DNA of 16,110 bases from JBOGDS01 sp050743075 (GTDB taxonomy: Bacteria; Actinomycetota; Actinomycetes; Jiangellales; Jiangellaceae): assembly GCA_050743075.1 (NCBI GenBank), contig JBOGDS010000077.1:1-16110 (forward strand), given 5' to 3'. The notes under the pieces were generated by a model. It did not search any database and was not told the DNA's origin. It worked only from the letters and a program-made list of their open reading frames with translations. Every line of letters begins with the position of its first letter. Within the stretch, counting starts at the first letter, position 1. Below, in pieces: positions 7,330 through 13,664 of the stretch. The translations under genes and the position numbers were made by a program.

Positions 7330-7408
7330 CCCCCGGCCCGGCCCCGGGTGATCGTTCGCCCGGACCCCTCACCCTCCTGTCCGTTGATCACGTTCACCAC
7401 CCCGACGG

Positions 7409-7442
7409 GTGCTTCACCAGGCACCGGAACCTCGTGAAGCAC
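7409..7442. terminator. Strong hairpin between convergent genes, probable bidirectional terminator
   Basis: GTGCTTCAC (7409-7417) pairs perfectly with GTGAAGCAC (7434-7442). After one C-C mismatch the stem continues as AGG/CCT, leaving an 8-base loop. It lies 80 bases after the aarF-like stop and 43 bases past the stop of the convergent gene, so it can serve both strands. There is no T-tract. Confidence 0.75.
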
Positions 7443-7484
7443 TCGTTCGCCTTGTGAAGTGAGCGTCGGCCAGGTCGACTACAC

Positions 7485-8066
7485 TCAGCCGGAGCGGACG
7501 GCGATGCCCGGGTAGTCGAGCACCAGGCCGGACCGGTCGTACACCAACAGGGTGCGAAAGTCGAACGCGGGGGCGGCGTAGTCGTAGCGATGTTTGCCCG
7601 CCGCGTCGCTGGCGCAGACGTAGACCTGCTCGAGTCGTCCGACGGCCAGGCCCGGCGCGCGCACGTAGGCGGCGGGCGCGGGTGTCGGCACGCCTACGCC
7701 CATGTTCGCACGATGCACTGGCAAGGCGTTGGTCATCGCCGATGACTCGAGGTCGACGTCGAAGCAGCCATCCAGCTCCGGTGCAGGTGCGCCGTCGACC
7801 AGCCAGCGACCGGCGCCGTCGGACTCGAGCCGCCGCTGCCACGATCCTGCCGCCGACTGGCTGGTGACATCCGCCCGCCGTGTGTTCCAGCCGGCATCCA
7901 GTTCGATGGTGTACGCGACGATCCAGGACTCGTCGTCCTGCAGAGCGGTGGTGCACCCCTGCAGGCGAAGACCGTCGTTCCCGGACAGCACGAACACGAC
8001 CTCGAACCCGGTCCTGGCAGCACAGTGTTGCCAGGCCGCGCTGACCGGCAGCGGAGCGAATGGCAC
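7485..8066 (-). CDS. Putative glycolipid-binding family protein
   Basis: 193 residues from a GTG at 8066-8064 (VPFAPLPVSAAWQHCAARTG). The family was recognised from its conserved phrases: GFEVVFV, YTIELDAGWNTRRADV, GRWLVDG, LDGCFDVDLESSAMTNALPVHR, AYVRAPGLAVGRLEQVYV and the C-terminal YDYAAPAFDFRTLLVYDRSGLVLDYPGIAVR. This matches the 'putative glycolipid-binding' family (Pfam Glycolipid_bind), soluble proteins of about 190 residues with no established reaction. There is no signal peptide or membrane segment, so it is cytoplasmic. It starts 44 bases after the rplI stop, with no terminator seen between, so it may be read through from the ribosomal operon. A longer frame on this strand extends to 8612 but only by overlapping rplI out of frame, so the short start is preferred. 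Biochemical role uncertain. Confidence 0.8.
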   Translation of the reverse strand: MPFAPLPVSAAWQHCAARTGFEVVFVLSGNDGLRLQGCTTALQDDESWIVAYTIELDAGWNTRRADVTSQSAAGSWQRRLESDGAGRWLVDGAPAPELDGCFDVDLESSAMTNALPVHRANMGVGVPTPAPAAYVRAPGLAVGRLEQVYVCASDAAGKHRYDYAAPAFDFRTLLVYDRSGLVLDYPGIAVRSG

Positions 8067-8110
8067 GCGGTCACTGTGCCACCCCGAGCCGCCGACCCGC
8101 GCAGGATCGG

Positions 8111-8557
8111 TCAGGACGCGACGACGTCGAACTGGACGGTTGCGGCCACCTCGGGGTGCAGGCGCACCGTGACGGTGTGCGCTCCGACCGTCTTGATCGG
8201 GTTGCCCACCTCGATCCGGCGCTTGTCGACGGCGGGCCCACCGGCCGCCGAGACCGCGGACGCGATGTCCGACGGGGTGACGGCACCGAACAGCCGGCCA
8301 GCGTCGCCGGCGCGGGCGGTCAGGCGCACCGAGGTCGACTCCAGCTGGGCCTTCACCGAACGGGCGGTGTCGAGATCGCCGATCTCGCGGACCGACCGGG
8401 CCCGGCGGATCGTCTCGGTCTGCTTCTCGCCGCCGCGGGTCCATGCGATCGCGAGCCCACGCGGGACGAGATAGTTGCGGCCGTAACCGTCCTTGACCTC
8501 GACGACGTCGCCCGCGGTGCCGAGGCCCGTGACCTCCTGGGTGAGGATGAGCTTCAT
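8111..8557 (-). CDS. rplI: 50S ribosomal protein bL9
   Basis: L9 binds 23S rRNA at the base of the L1 stalk and helps maintain frame. The 148-residue protein is full length, with the N-terminal RNA-binding domain MKLILTQEVTGLGTAGDVVEV and the signature GYGRNYLVPRGLA (residues 24-36). A long charged connecting helix (about 41-78) and the C-terminal domain ending HPEVAATVQFDVVAS follow. The ATG at 8557 has AGGAGG about 9 bases upstream, overlapping the end of rpsR, whose stop is 14 bases away. It is the fourth gene of the rpsF-ssb-rpsR-rplI operon. Confidence 0.98.
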   Translation of the reverse strand: MKLILTQEVTGLGTAGDVVEVKDGYGRNYLVPRGLAIAWTRGGEKQTETIRRARSVREIGDLDTARSVKAQLESTSVRLTARAGDAGRLFGAVTPSDIASAVSAAGGPAVDKRRIEVGNPIKTVGAHTVTVRLHPEVAATVQFDVVAS

Positions 8558-8571
8558 CTCGCCAGGCCTCC

Positions 8572-8808
8572 TCAGCGCGCCGTGGAGGTGTACGGCAACA
8601 GCGCCACCTCACGGGCGTTCTTGATCGCGATGGCGACGTCGCGCTGGTGCCGGGTGCAGCACCCGGTCACGCGGCGGGCCCGGATCTTGCCGCGGTCGGA
8701 GATGTACTTCCGCAGCAGGCCGGTGTCCTTGTAGTCGACGTACGTGACCTTGTCTTTACAGAATGCGCAGACCTTCTTCTTCGGCTTGCGCAGAGCGGGC
8801 TTTGCCAT
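8572..8808 (-). CDS. rpsR: 30S ribosomal protein bS18, zinc-binding (C+) type
   Basis: 78 residues, MAKPALRKPKKKVCAFCKDK... S18 binds S6 on the 30S platform. Cys14-x2-Cys17 and Cys50-Cys51 (VTGCCTRHQRDVA) are present, so this is the cysteine-rich, zinc-dependent paralogue; actinobacteria often carry a second, cysteine-free S18 in a Zur regulon. The start was chosen at ATG 8808, preceded by GAGGAGC. An upstream in-frame extension to 9009 is not protein-like and overlaps ssb. It lies between ssb and rplI in the conserved operon. Confidence 0.98.
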   Translation of the reverse strand: MAKPALRKPKKKVCAFCKDKVTYVDYKDTGLLRKYISDRGKIRARRVTGCCTRHQRDVAIAIKNAREVALLPYTSTAR

Positions 8809-8891
8809 CGTGGTGCTCCTCGATGAAAGGGAGCCCGGACAGTGCTGGCCAGCGGGCTGGCAGCGGCGACCGGGATGGTTTGATGAATGAC

Positions 8892-9425
8892 CTAGAACGG
8901 GGGCTCGTCCCCTGCCGGCGCCGGCGCGGTGCCGCCGCCGGACCACGGGTCTGGTTGCTGGGCGCCGCCCTGCGGTGCGGCTGGGCCTCCCGGTGCCTGC
9001 GTGGCCCACGGGTCAGCGCCGCCGCCCTGCTGGGCGCCGCCGCCGAAGCCGCTACCGGACCGCTGAGTCTTGGTGACCTTCGCGGTCGCGTAGCGCAGGC
9101 TCGGGCCGATCTCGTCGACGTCGAGCTCGACGACCGTACGCTTCTCGCCCTCGCGGGTCTCGTACGAGCGCTGCTTCAGCCGGCCGGTGACGACGACCCG
9201 AGCGCCGCGATGCAGCGACTCGGCGACGTTCTCGGCCGCCTGCCGCCAGACCGAGCAGGACAGGAACAGCGGGTCGCCGTCCTTCCACTCGTTGGTCTGC
9301 CGGTCGAAGGTGCGCGGCGTCGAGGCGACGCGGAAATTGGCCACCGCGGCACCGCTGGGGGTGAAACGCAGCTCCGGGTCGTCGGTCAGGTTGCCGACGA
9401 CGGTTATGATGGTCTCGCCTGCCAT
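8892..9425 (-). CDS. ssb: Single-stranded DNA-binding protein
   Basis: SSB coats single-stranded DNA during replication, recombination and repair. 177 residues: the OB fold spans about 1-115 (GETIITVVGNLTDDPELRFT, VANFRVAST, FLSCSVWRQAAENVAESL, GARVVVTGRLKQRSYE). A disordered Gly/Gln/Pro tail with two DPW repeats follows, then the acidic partner-binding tip DEPPF. The ATG at 9425 has GGAAGG upstream. It lies between rpsF (39 bases upstream) and rpsR, the usual order for the essential actinobacterial ssb copy. The tip varies from the E. coli DDIPF but keeps the acidic pair and terminal Phe. Confidence 0.97.
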   Translation of the reverse strand: MAGETIITVVGNLTDDPELRFTPSGAAVANFRVASTPRTFDRQTNEWKDGDPLFLSCSVWRQAAENVAESLHRGARVVVTGRLKQRSYETREGEKRTVVELDVDEIGPSLRYATAKVTKTQRSGSGFGGGAQQGGGADPWATQAPGGPAAPQGGAQQPDPWSGGGTAPAPAGDEPPF

Positions 9426-9464
9426 GGATGGTTCCTTCCCGAAGGGCGGATCCGAGCCTTGTGA

Positions 9465-9755
9465 TCAGTGGGCGTCCGGGCGGACGACCTTGGTGCGAAG
9501 AATGGACTCGTTGAGCCCGAGCTGGCGGTCGAGCTCGTGCACCACGTCCGGCTCGCACGTGACGTCGAGAACTGCGTAGATGCCTTCGCTCTTCTTGTTG
9601 ATCTCGTAAGCGAGCTTGCGCCGTCCCCAGATGTCGACCTTCTCGACGCTGCCGCCGGACTGGCGGATGACGCCGAGGAACGTGTCGAGGCTGGGAGCGA
9701 CGGTGCGCTCCTCGAGCTCGGGATCGAGTATCACCATGACCTCGTACTGACGCAT
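9465..9755 (-). CDS. rpsF: 30S ribosomal protein bS6
   Basis: 96 residues, MRQYEVMVILDPELEERTVAP...; S6 pairs with S18 on the 30S platform. The WGRRKLAYEINKKSEGIYAVL block is the family signature. The ATG at 9755 has a near-ideal Shine-Dalgarno AGGAGGTG (9770-9763) 7 bases upstream. It is first in the operon rpsF-ssb-rpsR-rplI. Expression is probably self-regulated through the structured leader at 9783-9859. Confidence 0.98.
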   Translation of the reverse strand: MRQYEVMVILDPELEERTVAPSLDTFLGVIRQSGGSVEKVDIWGRRKLAYEINKKSEGIYAVLDVTCEPDVVHELDRQLGLNESILRTKVVRPDAH

Positions 9756-9782
9756 TGCCGATCACCTCCTGTGGTCTTCGCG

Positions 9783-9859
9783 GCCACGGTCTCTCCGTGG
9801 CAGGAGGGCTTGTGCGTCGCACGGCCCGGTCGTACGGACTTCCCGTACGGGGCCGGGCC
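9783..9859 (-). promoter_or_regulatory. Structured rpsF leader, two hairpins (candidate S6:S18 autoregulatory RNA)
   Basis: In the rpsF transcript the first hairpin (9859-9823) is GGCCCGG / CCC internal loop / CGTACGG / loop GAAGT / CCGTACG / A / CCGGGCC: two perfect 7-bp helices separated by an asymmetric internal loop. A second perfect 7-bp hairpin, GCCACGG-AGAGA-CCGTGGC, spans 9801-9783, directly before the Shine-Dalgarno. Many bacteria control rpsF operons by S6:S18 binding to a leader hairpin with a C-rich internal loop. Position and the CCC loop fit, but I cannot confirm the consensus. Confidence 0.45.
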
Positions 9860-9861
9860 GA

Positions 9862-9877
9862 GGTACCAGGGTACCAG
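9862..9877 (-). promoter_or_regulatory. Tandem GGTACCAG octamer, possible promoter element of the rpsF operon
   Basis: GGTACCAG occurs twice head to tail (9862-9869, 9870-9877), and each copy contains the palindrome GGTACC. On the minus strand it includes TACCCT, which fits the actinobacterial -10 pattern TANNNT, about 110 bases upstream of rpsF and just before the leader hairpins. No convincing -35 was found. Confidence 0.3.
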
Positions 9878-9915
9878 CGCCGGACGGGTGCTCCTTGCGT
9901 CGTCCACAGGCGCGA

Positions 9916-10227
9916 CGCCACGAACGTCGACCGGAACAGCTGGGACAGGTTCTCGGCGAAACGGCGGCGCGACCAGCGCCGCTGCACGATCAGCGCCTCG
10001 AGCACGTCGAAGGACATCAGGGCGAACAGCATGTCGGCGGCGGCCTGCACCGTCCACGGCCGGGCGAGCCTGCCCTCGGCGTCGAGGCGCTCGGCCAACC
10101 GGCGGCAGTGCGCGTGCCAGTCCTGCAGGACCAGGTCCCAGTGCCGGGCGGCATCGTCGTCGATGCCGCGCACGTGCTGGATGGCGCGGGCGATCTTGAG
10201 CAGCGGCGGATGGAACCGGGCCAGGTG
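9916..10227 (-). pseudogene. TetR/AcrR-type regulator, C-terminal ligand-binding part only
   Basis: About 104 codons read HLARFHPPLLKIARAIQHVR, GIDDDAARHWDLVLQDWHAH, CRRLAERLDAEGRLARPWTV, then ADMLFALMSFDVLEALIV and SRRRFAENLSQLFRSTFVA. This is the usual helical effector domain of TetR regulators. The N-terminal helix-turn-helix is absent: upstream of about 10227 the frame runs into antisense of the exporter remnant. At the other end the frame has no stop until 9052, far inside ssb, so the natural stop is also lost near the rpsF leader. The fragment cannot bind DNA as a TetR repressor and is judged dead. It most likely once controlled the adjacent, divergent exporter. Confidence 0.75.
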
Positions 10228-10765
10228 GTCGTGGCCATGATCGTCTTCAACAGCCTGGCACCGCGCATCATCGCCCGGGGTGGGGCTCGCGACGTCGTGG
10301 ATCACCGGCCTGCTGGTCGGCGGGGCGGGCCTGGCTTGGCTCTCCCGGCTGTCCGGCCCCGACGGTTCGTATCTTGGCGACATCGTGGGCCCTGCGCTCG
10401 TCGTGGGTGTGGGCTTCGGGTTGGCGTTCGTGGCCGGCATGGTCGCCGCGACGACCGGCGCGCCAGCGCACCAGTCGGGGCTGGCATCCGGCCTGGTCAA
10501 CACGTCGCAGCAGGTCGGCGCTGCACTCGGGCTGGCCGTCCTGGTCTCCATCGCAGCGGCGCGGACGCAGTCCGTCGCCGCCGGGTCCCTGCCGGCCGCC
10601 GCGTTGACCGAGGGCTTCCGGCTGGCGCTGCTGGTGGGTGCCGGCTTCGCCGTCGCCGCCGCAACGCTGGCCGCGGTCCTGCTGCCGCGGGCTGCGCGCC
10701 CTGACCCGCCGCCACGAGCCCAGCTTGCCGGCGTCACGGGTGCCGGGCAGGCTGGCGAGCCATGA
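10228..10765 (+). pseudogene. DHA2-type MFS efflux transporter, C-terminal remnant with frameshift
   Basis: The first readable part is VAMIVFNSLAPRIIAR (10231-10278), typical of a mid-to-late DHA2 helix. It then breaks: the exporter continues one frame away as VGLATSWITGLLVGGAGLAW from about 10280. Losing one G from the run CCCGGGGTGGGG (10274-10284) would restore the frame. Four hydrophobic segments follow (LLVGGAGLAWL, ALVVGVGFGLAFVAGMV, GLASGLVNTSQQVGAALGLA, LALLVGAGFAVAAATLAAVL), matching the last helices of a 14-helix drug exporter of the EmrB/QacA group. The first two-thirds is missing. It ends at TGA 10763-10765, overlapping the next gene's ATG. Confidence 0.8.
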
Positions 10766-11013
10766 ACCTGGCCGTCACCCGCGAGAACATGCTCGCCGCG
10801 CTGACGTTGGCGTTCGGCGTCGTTGCCGCGGTCTGCGGGTTCGTCGCGTCGTGGCACCTCCAGGCGTCGTGGACGGGCGTGGCTGGGTTGGCGCTGGGCG
10901 CGATCGCGCAGATGGTCTCGACGTCGACCGCCCAGCGCTGGGTGATCGTGCCCGGCTGGGTGCTGGCCTTCATCGGCCTCGCCCTCGGCTTGGCCAACGG
11001 GGGTCTCTGGTGA
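10762..11013 (+). CDS. Small hydrophobic membrane protein, unknown function
   Basis: 83 residues, MNLAVTRENMLAALTLAFGVVA... The ATG overlaps the exporter remnant's TGA (ATGA), so it was translationally coupled to the exporter. Hydrophobic segments at about 11-29, 38-48 and 61-80 suggest three membrane helices with short loops, ending GLALGLANGGLW. I recognise no family. It may have been an accessory subunit of the exporter or a separate membrane protein. Because the exporter is decayed, its expression is uncertain unless translation of the remnant persists. Confidence 0.6.
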   Translation: MNLAVTRENMLAALTLAFGVVAAVCGFVASWHLQASWTGVAGLALGAIAQMVSTSTAQRWVIVPGWVLAFIGLALGLANGGLW

Positions 11014-11083
11014 GGTCCAGGATGGGTTCGGCGTCGGCCCCGCCCGCGGACGGTTCACAGATGAGGGTGGTCGCCGCGCCCGG

Positions 11084-12274
11084 TCAGCCGTGCTTACGGA
11101 GGTACTCGCCGAAGTGCGGGACGGTGAACCCGATCGTTCCCCGCTCGGCCGAGTACACCAGCCCCTTCTTGATCAACGAGTCCCGTGCCGGCGAGAGCGA
11201 CGACGGCTTGCGGCCCAGGTGGTTCGCCACGTCCGCCGTCGGCACCGTCCCGTCGGTGACCTCGGAGAGCGCCGCCATCGCGCGGAGGTAGTCGCGTTCG
11301 GCCGGCGTAGCCCGTTCGTACCGGGAGCCGAAGAACCCGACGGCGAGCTCGGCCTCCGCTTCGGGAGCTGCGACGAGCACGTCGGACGGCCCGACCGGGC
11401 TCCGCGGCGCGTGATCCCAGGTCACCTTTCCGTACGCCTGGACGAAGTAGGGGTAGCCCTCGGTGGCGGCGTAGAGGGCGTCCAACGCGGCCGTGTCGTA
11501 CGCGACGCCTTCCTCGGCGGCCGGCGCGACCAACGCCCGGTCTGCGGCCGCCCGGTCGAGACGGTCGATCCGGACGTAGCGGAACAGCCGCTCGGAGTAC
11601 GACTTCGACGCCGACAGCACCGCCGGCAGGTGCGGCAGGCCCGCGCCGACCACCACGAGGGGCAGCCCCTGCTGGGACAGCTCGTGACAGGCCGCGCACA
11701 GCGCCGACACGTCCGGCTCGGGGACGTCCTGCATCTCGTCGACGAAGATCGCAATGCCGACGCCCACATCGCGGGCCACGCCGCCAGCATCGACCAGCAG
11801 CTCGACGAGGTCGACCTCGATGTCGCCGGTGTCGGCGCGACCCGACGTCGCGGGCACGTCGATGCCGGGCTGCCACCGGTCGCGCAGCTTCGCGTCCCCG
11901 GGTGTCGACCGCAGCGCAAATGCCTTCAGCACGCCGAGGAAGGCATCGATCCGGTCCGGGTCGCGGTGCCGCGGCGCCAGCTCACGCACGGCCATGTGCA
12001 GGGCACTGGCCAGCGGCCGGCGCAGCGACTGGTCCGGTCTGGCCTCGATCTTGCCGGTCCCCCACAGCCGGCCGATCGCCTGCGAGCGCAGCGCGTTGAG
12101 CAGGACGGTCTTGCCGACGCCGCGCAGCCCGGTCAGGATCAGGCTGCGCTCGGGCCGGCCACGGGCGACCCGCTCGACCACGACCTCGAACTGCTCCAGC
12201 TCACGGTCCCGGCCGGCCAGCTCCGGTGGGCGCTGACCCGCGCCCGGCGCGTACGGGTTGCGTACCGGATCCAT
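11084..12274 (-). CDS. Orphan AAA (AAA_16/ORC-CDC6-like) ATP-binding protein
   Basis: 396 residues, MDPVRNPYAPGAGQRPPELAG... An N-terminal PELAGRDRELEQFEVVV box precedes Walker A GLRGVGKT (49-56). Walker B is IAIFVDE (174-180), followed by a sensor-like LPLVVVGAGLPHLP. TEGYPYFVQAYG (271-282) is a common motif of this AAA group. The C-terminal segment (about 340-396: TVPTADVANHLGRKPSSLSPARDSLIKKGL...FTVPHFGEYLRKHG) looks like a winged-helix DNA- or protein-binding domain. All ATPase residues are intact. It is soluble, with no partner gene in an operon. Similar stand-alone ATPases are widespread in actinomycetes without known function. The ATG at 12274 lies 7 bases after a possible -10 TACAGT, so the transcript may be leaderless. 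Confidence 0.85.
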   Translation of the reverse strand: MDPVRNPYAPGAGQRPPELAGRDRELEQFEVVVERVARGRPERSLILTGLRGVGKTVLLNALRSQAIGRLWGTGKIEARPDQSLRRPLASALHMAVRELAPRHRDPDRIDAFLGVLKAFALRSTPGDAKLRDRWQPGIDVPATSGRADTGDIEVDLVELLVDAGGVARDVGVGIAIFVDEMQDVPEPDVSALCAACHELSQQGLPLVVVGAGLPHLPAVLSASKSYSERLFRYVRIDRLDRAAADRALVAPAAEEGVAYDTAALDALYAATEGYPYFVQAYGKVTWDHAPRSPVGPSDVLVAAPEAEAELAVGFFGSRYERATPAERDYLRAMAALSEVTDGTVPTADVANHLGRKPSSLSPARDSLIKKGLVYSAERGTIGFTVPHFGEYLRKHG

Positions 12275-12281
12275 AGATCGG

Positions 12282-12323
12282 ACTGTATGGGCCCGTCTAG
12301 CGGATTCCGTAGATTTCCGTAGA
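12282..12323 (-). promoter_or_regulatory. Candidate promoter and 10-bp-spaced direct repeats upstream of the ATPase gene
   Basis: TACAGT (12287-12282) fits the -10 pattern TANNNT and sits 7 bases before the ATG, as in leaderless actinobacterial transcripts. Upstream, the nonamer TTCCGTAGA occurs at 12305-12313 and 12315-12323 (TCTACGGAA on the coding strand). The start-to-start distance is 10 bp, so both copies face the same side of the helix, in the -35 region. Confidence 0.4.
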
Positions 12324-12413
12324 CCGCCCGAGACGGCGTGTCGGCCGGGCGCAGCGCCTCCTCTCCCGTGATCATGGCGGATAGGTGAACCGGCGCGCCG
12401 GGTGGGACGTCAG

Positions 12414-12842
12414 ATGGGCATGGGACGGAAACTGCTGGTCGGCCTTGTCGGCGCGGGCCTGGCATTGGCCGGGTGCGGTGACGCCGACGAGCCGAGCGTG
12501 ACGACCACCGGCGCGCCGGACCCGCGGACGTCGCTCACGATCACGGTCGACGAGGGCAACGGCTCGATGCAGGAGTGGACGCTCAGCTGCGACCCCACCG
12601 GTGGCACGCATCCGGAGCCGGACGCCGCCTGCGAGGTCATCGCCACCCTCGGGGACGAGGCCTTCGCTCCGGTGCCGCCGGACCAGGGATGCACGATGAT
12701 CTACGGCGGACCGCAGACCGCCACGGTCGCCGGCGCCAGGGACGGGCAGATCGTCGACGCTTCGTACTCGCGGCAGAACGGCTGCGAGATCGCCCGCTGG
12801 GACGCCGTCGTCGACCTCCTGGTGGAGGCCGGCGGAGCCTAG
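12414..12842 (+). CDS. Lipoprotein with a subtilisin-inhibitor (SSI)-like domain
   Basis: 142 residues from ATG 12414. The signal peptide GRKLLVGLVGAGLALAGC ends in a lipobox (LAGC, Cys21), so a membrane-anchored exported lipoprotein is predicted. A Thr/Pro-rich linker (about 24-40) leads to a domain with the SSI pattern: LTITVD, WTLSCDP, GGTHPEPDAAC, CTMIYGG, ATVAG...DG and GCEIARW. The four cysteines (59, 73, 93, 124) match the two SSI disulfides in spacing. CTMIY aligns with the SSI reactive loop CPMVY, placing Met95 at P1 and Ile96 at P1'. It may inhibit subtilisin-like serine proteases at the cell surface. ATG 12420 and GTG 12402 are alternative starts; 12414 has GGGTGGGA at good spacing. 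It converges with the aldo/keto reductase gene, 39 bases away. Confidence 0.8.
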   Translation: MGMGRKLLVGLVGAGLALAGCGDADEPSVTTTGAPDPRTSLTITVDEGNGSMQEWTLSCDPTGGTHPEPDAACEVIATLGDEAFAPVPPDQGCTMIYGGPQTATVAGARDGQIVDASYSRQNGCEIARWDAVVDLLVEAGGA

Positions 12843-12881
12843 GTCGGGTGCCCCATCGGAAGCCGGGTGAGTCGTCGACCG

Positions 12882-13664
12882 TTATGTACGTGTGCCGAGG
12901 GCGTCGATGCGAGCAAGCTCGTCGCCGTCGAGGGAGAAGCCGAAGACGTCGAAGTTCGCCGCGATGCGATCACGGCGAACCGACTTCGGGATCACGACGA
13001 ATCCGTGGTCGAGGTGCCAGCGCAGAATGATCTGCGCGGGCGTGACGCCGTGGGCGGTGGCGATGTCCGCCAGCACCGGGTGGTCCATCCGGCTGGCCCG
13101 GAACGGGCTGTACCCCTCCAGCACGACGCCACGGGTCCGCATCTCGTCGGCGACCTGCACGTCGAACAGGTCCGGCGACCACTTGATCTGGTTGACCGCC
13201 GGGGTGACGCCGGTCGCCTCGGTCAGCTCGTCGATGTCGGCGGCGTCGTAGTTGCTGACGCCGATCGCGCGAGCCCGCCCATCGTCGCGCACGGCGATGA
13301 ATTCCTGCCATGTCGACACGCTGCCTCGCGGCGGCCAGTGGATCAGCCACAGGTCGACGTGGTCCGTGCCCAGCGCGTCCAGGCTGGCCCTGATGACGGC
13401 CCGCTCGCGGCCCGCATCGTTGGGCCGGAGCTTGGTCGTGACGAACACCTCGTCCCGCGGGACGCCGCTGTCGCGAAGTGCGCGGCCGACCTCGTCCTCG
13501 TTGCCGTACAAGGTCGCCGTGTCGATGTGCCGGTAGCCGACGTCGAGCGCGTCACGGACGGCCTCGTACGCCTGCCGGCCGCGGATCTGCCAGGTGCCGA
13601 AACCCATCAGCGGCATCTCGACGTCGCCGTCCAGGGTGACGTTCAGATCAGTCATTCCACTCAT
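12882..13664 (-). CDS. Aldo/keto reductase (AKR superfamily, diketogluconate-reductase-like)
   Basis: 260 residues; an NADPH-dependent carbonyl reductase with a TIM-barrel fold. The catalytic tetrad is intact: Asp48 and Tyr53 (HIDTATLYGNEDEVG), Lys78 (VFVTTKLRP) and His109 (DLWLIHWPP). The signatures IGVSNYDAADIDEL and VIPKSVRRDRIAANFDVF (cofactor phosphate binding) are present. Length and motifs place it near the AKR5 / 2,5-diketo-D-gluconate reductase group; the real substrate is unknown. The ATG at 13664 overlaps the Fpg stop as ATGA, so translation is probably coupled. An in-frame ATG at 13655 is an alternative with no better ribosome site. Pairing with a DNA glycosylase suggests a shared damage or aldehyde context, but this is inference. 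Confidence 0.92.
   Translation of the reverse strand: MSGMTDLNVTLDGDVEMPLMGFGTWQIRGRQAYEAVRDALDVGYRHIDTATLYGNEDEVGRALRDSGVPRDEVFVTTKLRPNDAGRERAVIRASLDALGTDHVDLWLIHWPPRGSVSTWQEFIAVRDDGRARAIGVSNYDAADIDELTEATGVTPAVNQIKWSPDLFDVQVADEMRTRGVVLEGYSPFRASRMDHPVLADIATAHGVTPAQIILRWHLDHGFVVIPKSVRRDRIAANFDVFGFSLDGDELARIDALGTRT

Noticed and set aside
8067..8612. Longer N-terminus for the glycolipid-binding-family protein
   Set aside because: It would overlap all of rplI out of frame; family sequence begins at about 8066.
9052..11058. Single 668-codon minus-strand gene
   Set aside because: It runs through rpsF, part of ssb and the antisense of the exporter remnant; only its 9916-10227 section resembles a protein (TetR effector domain).
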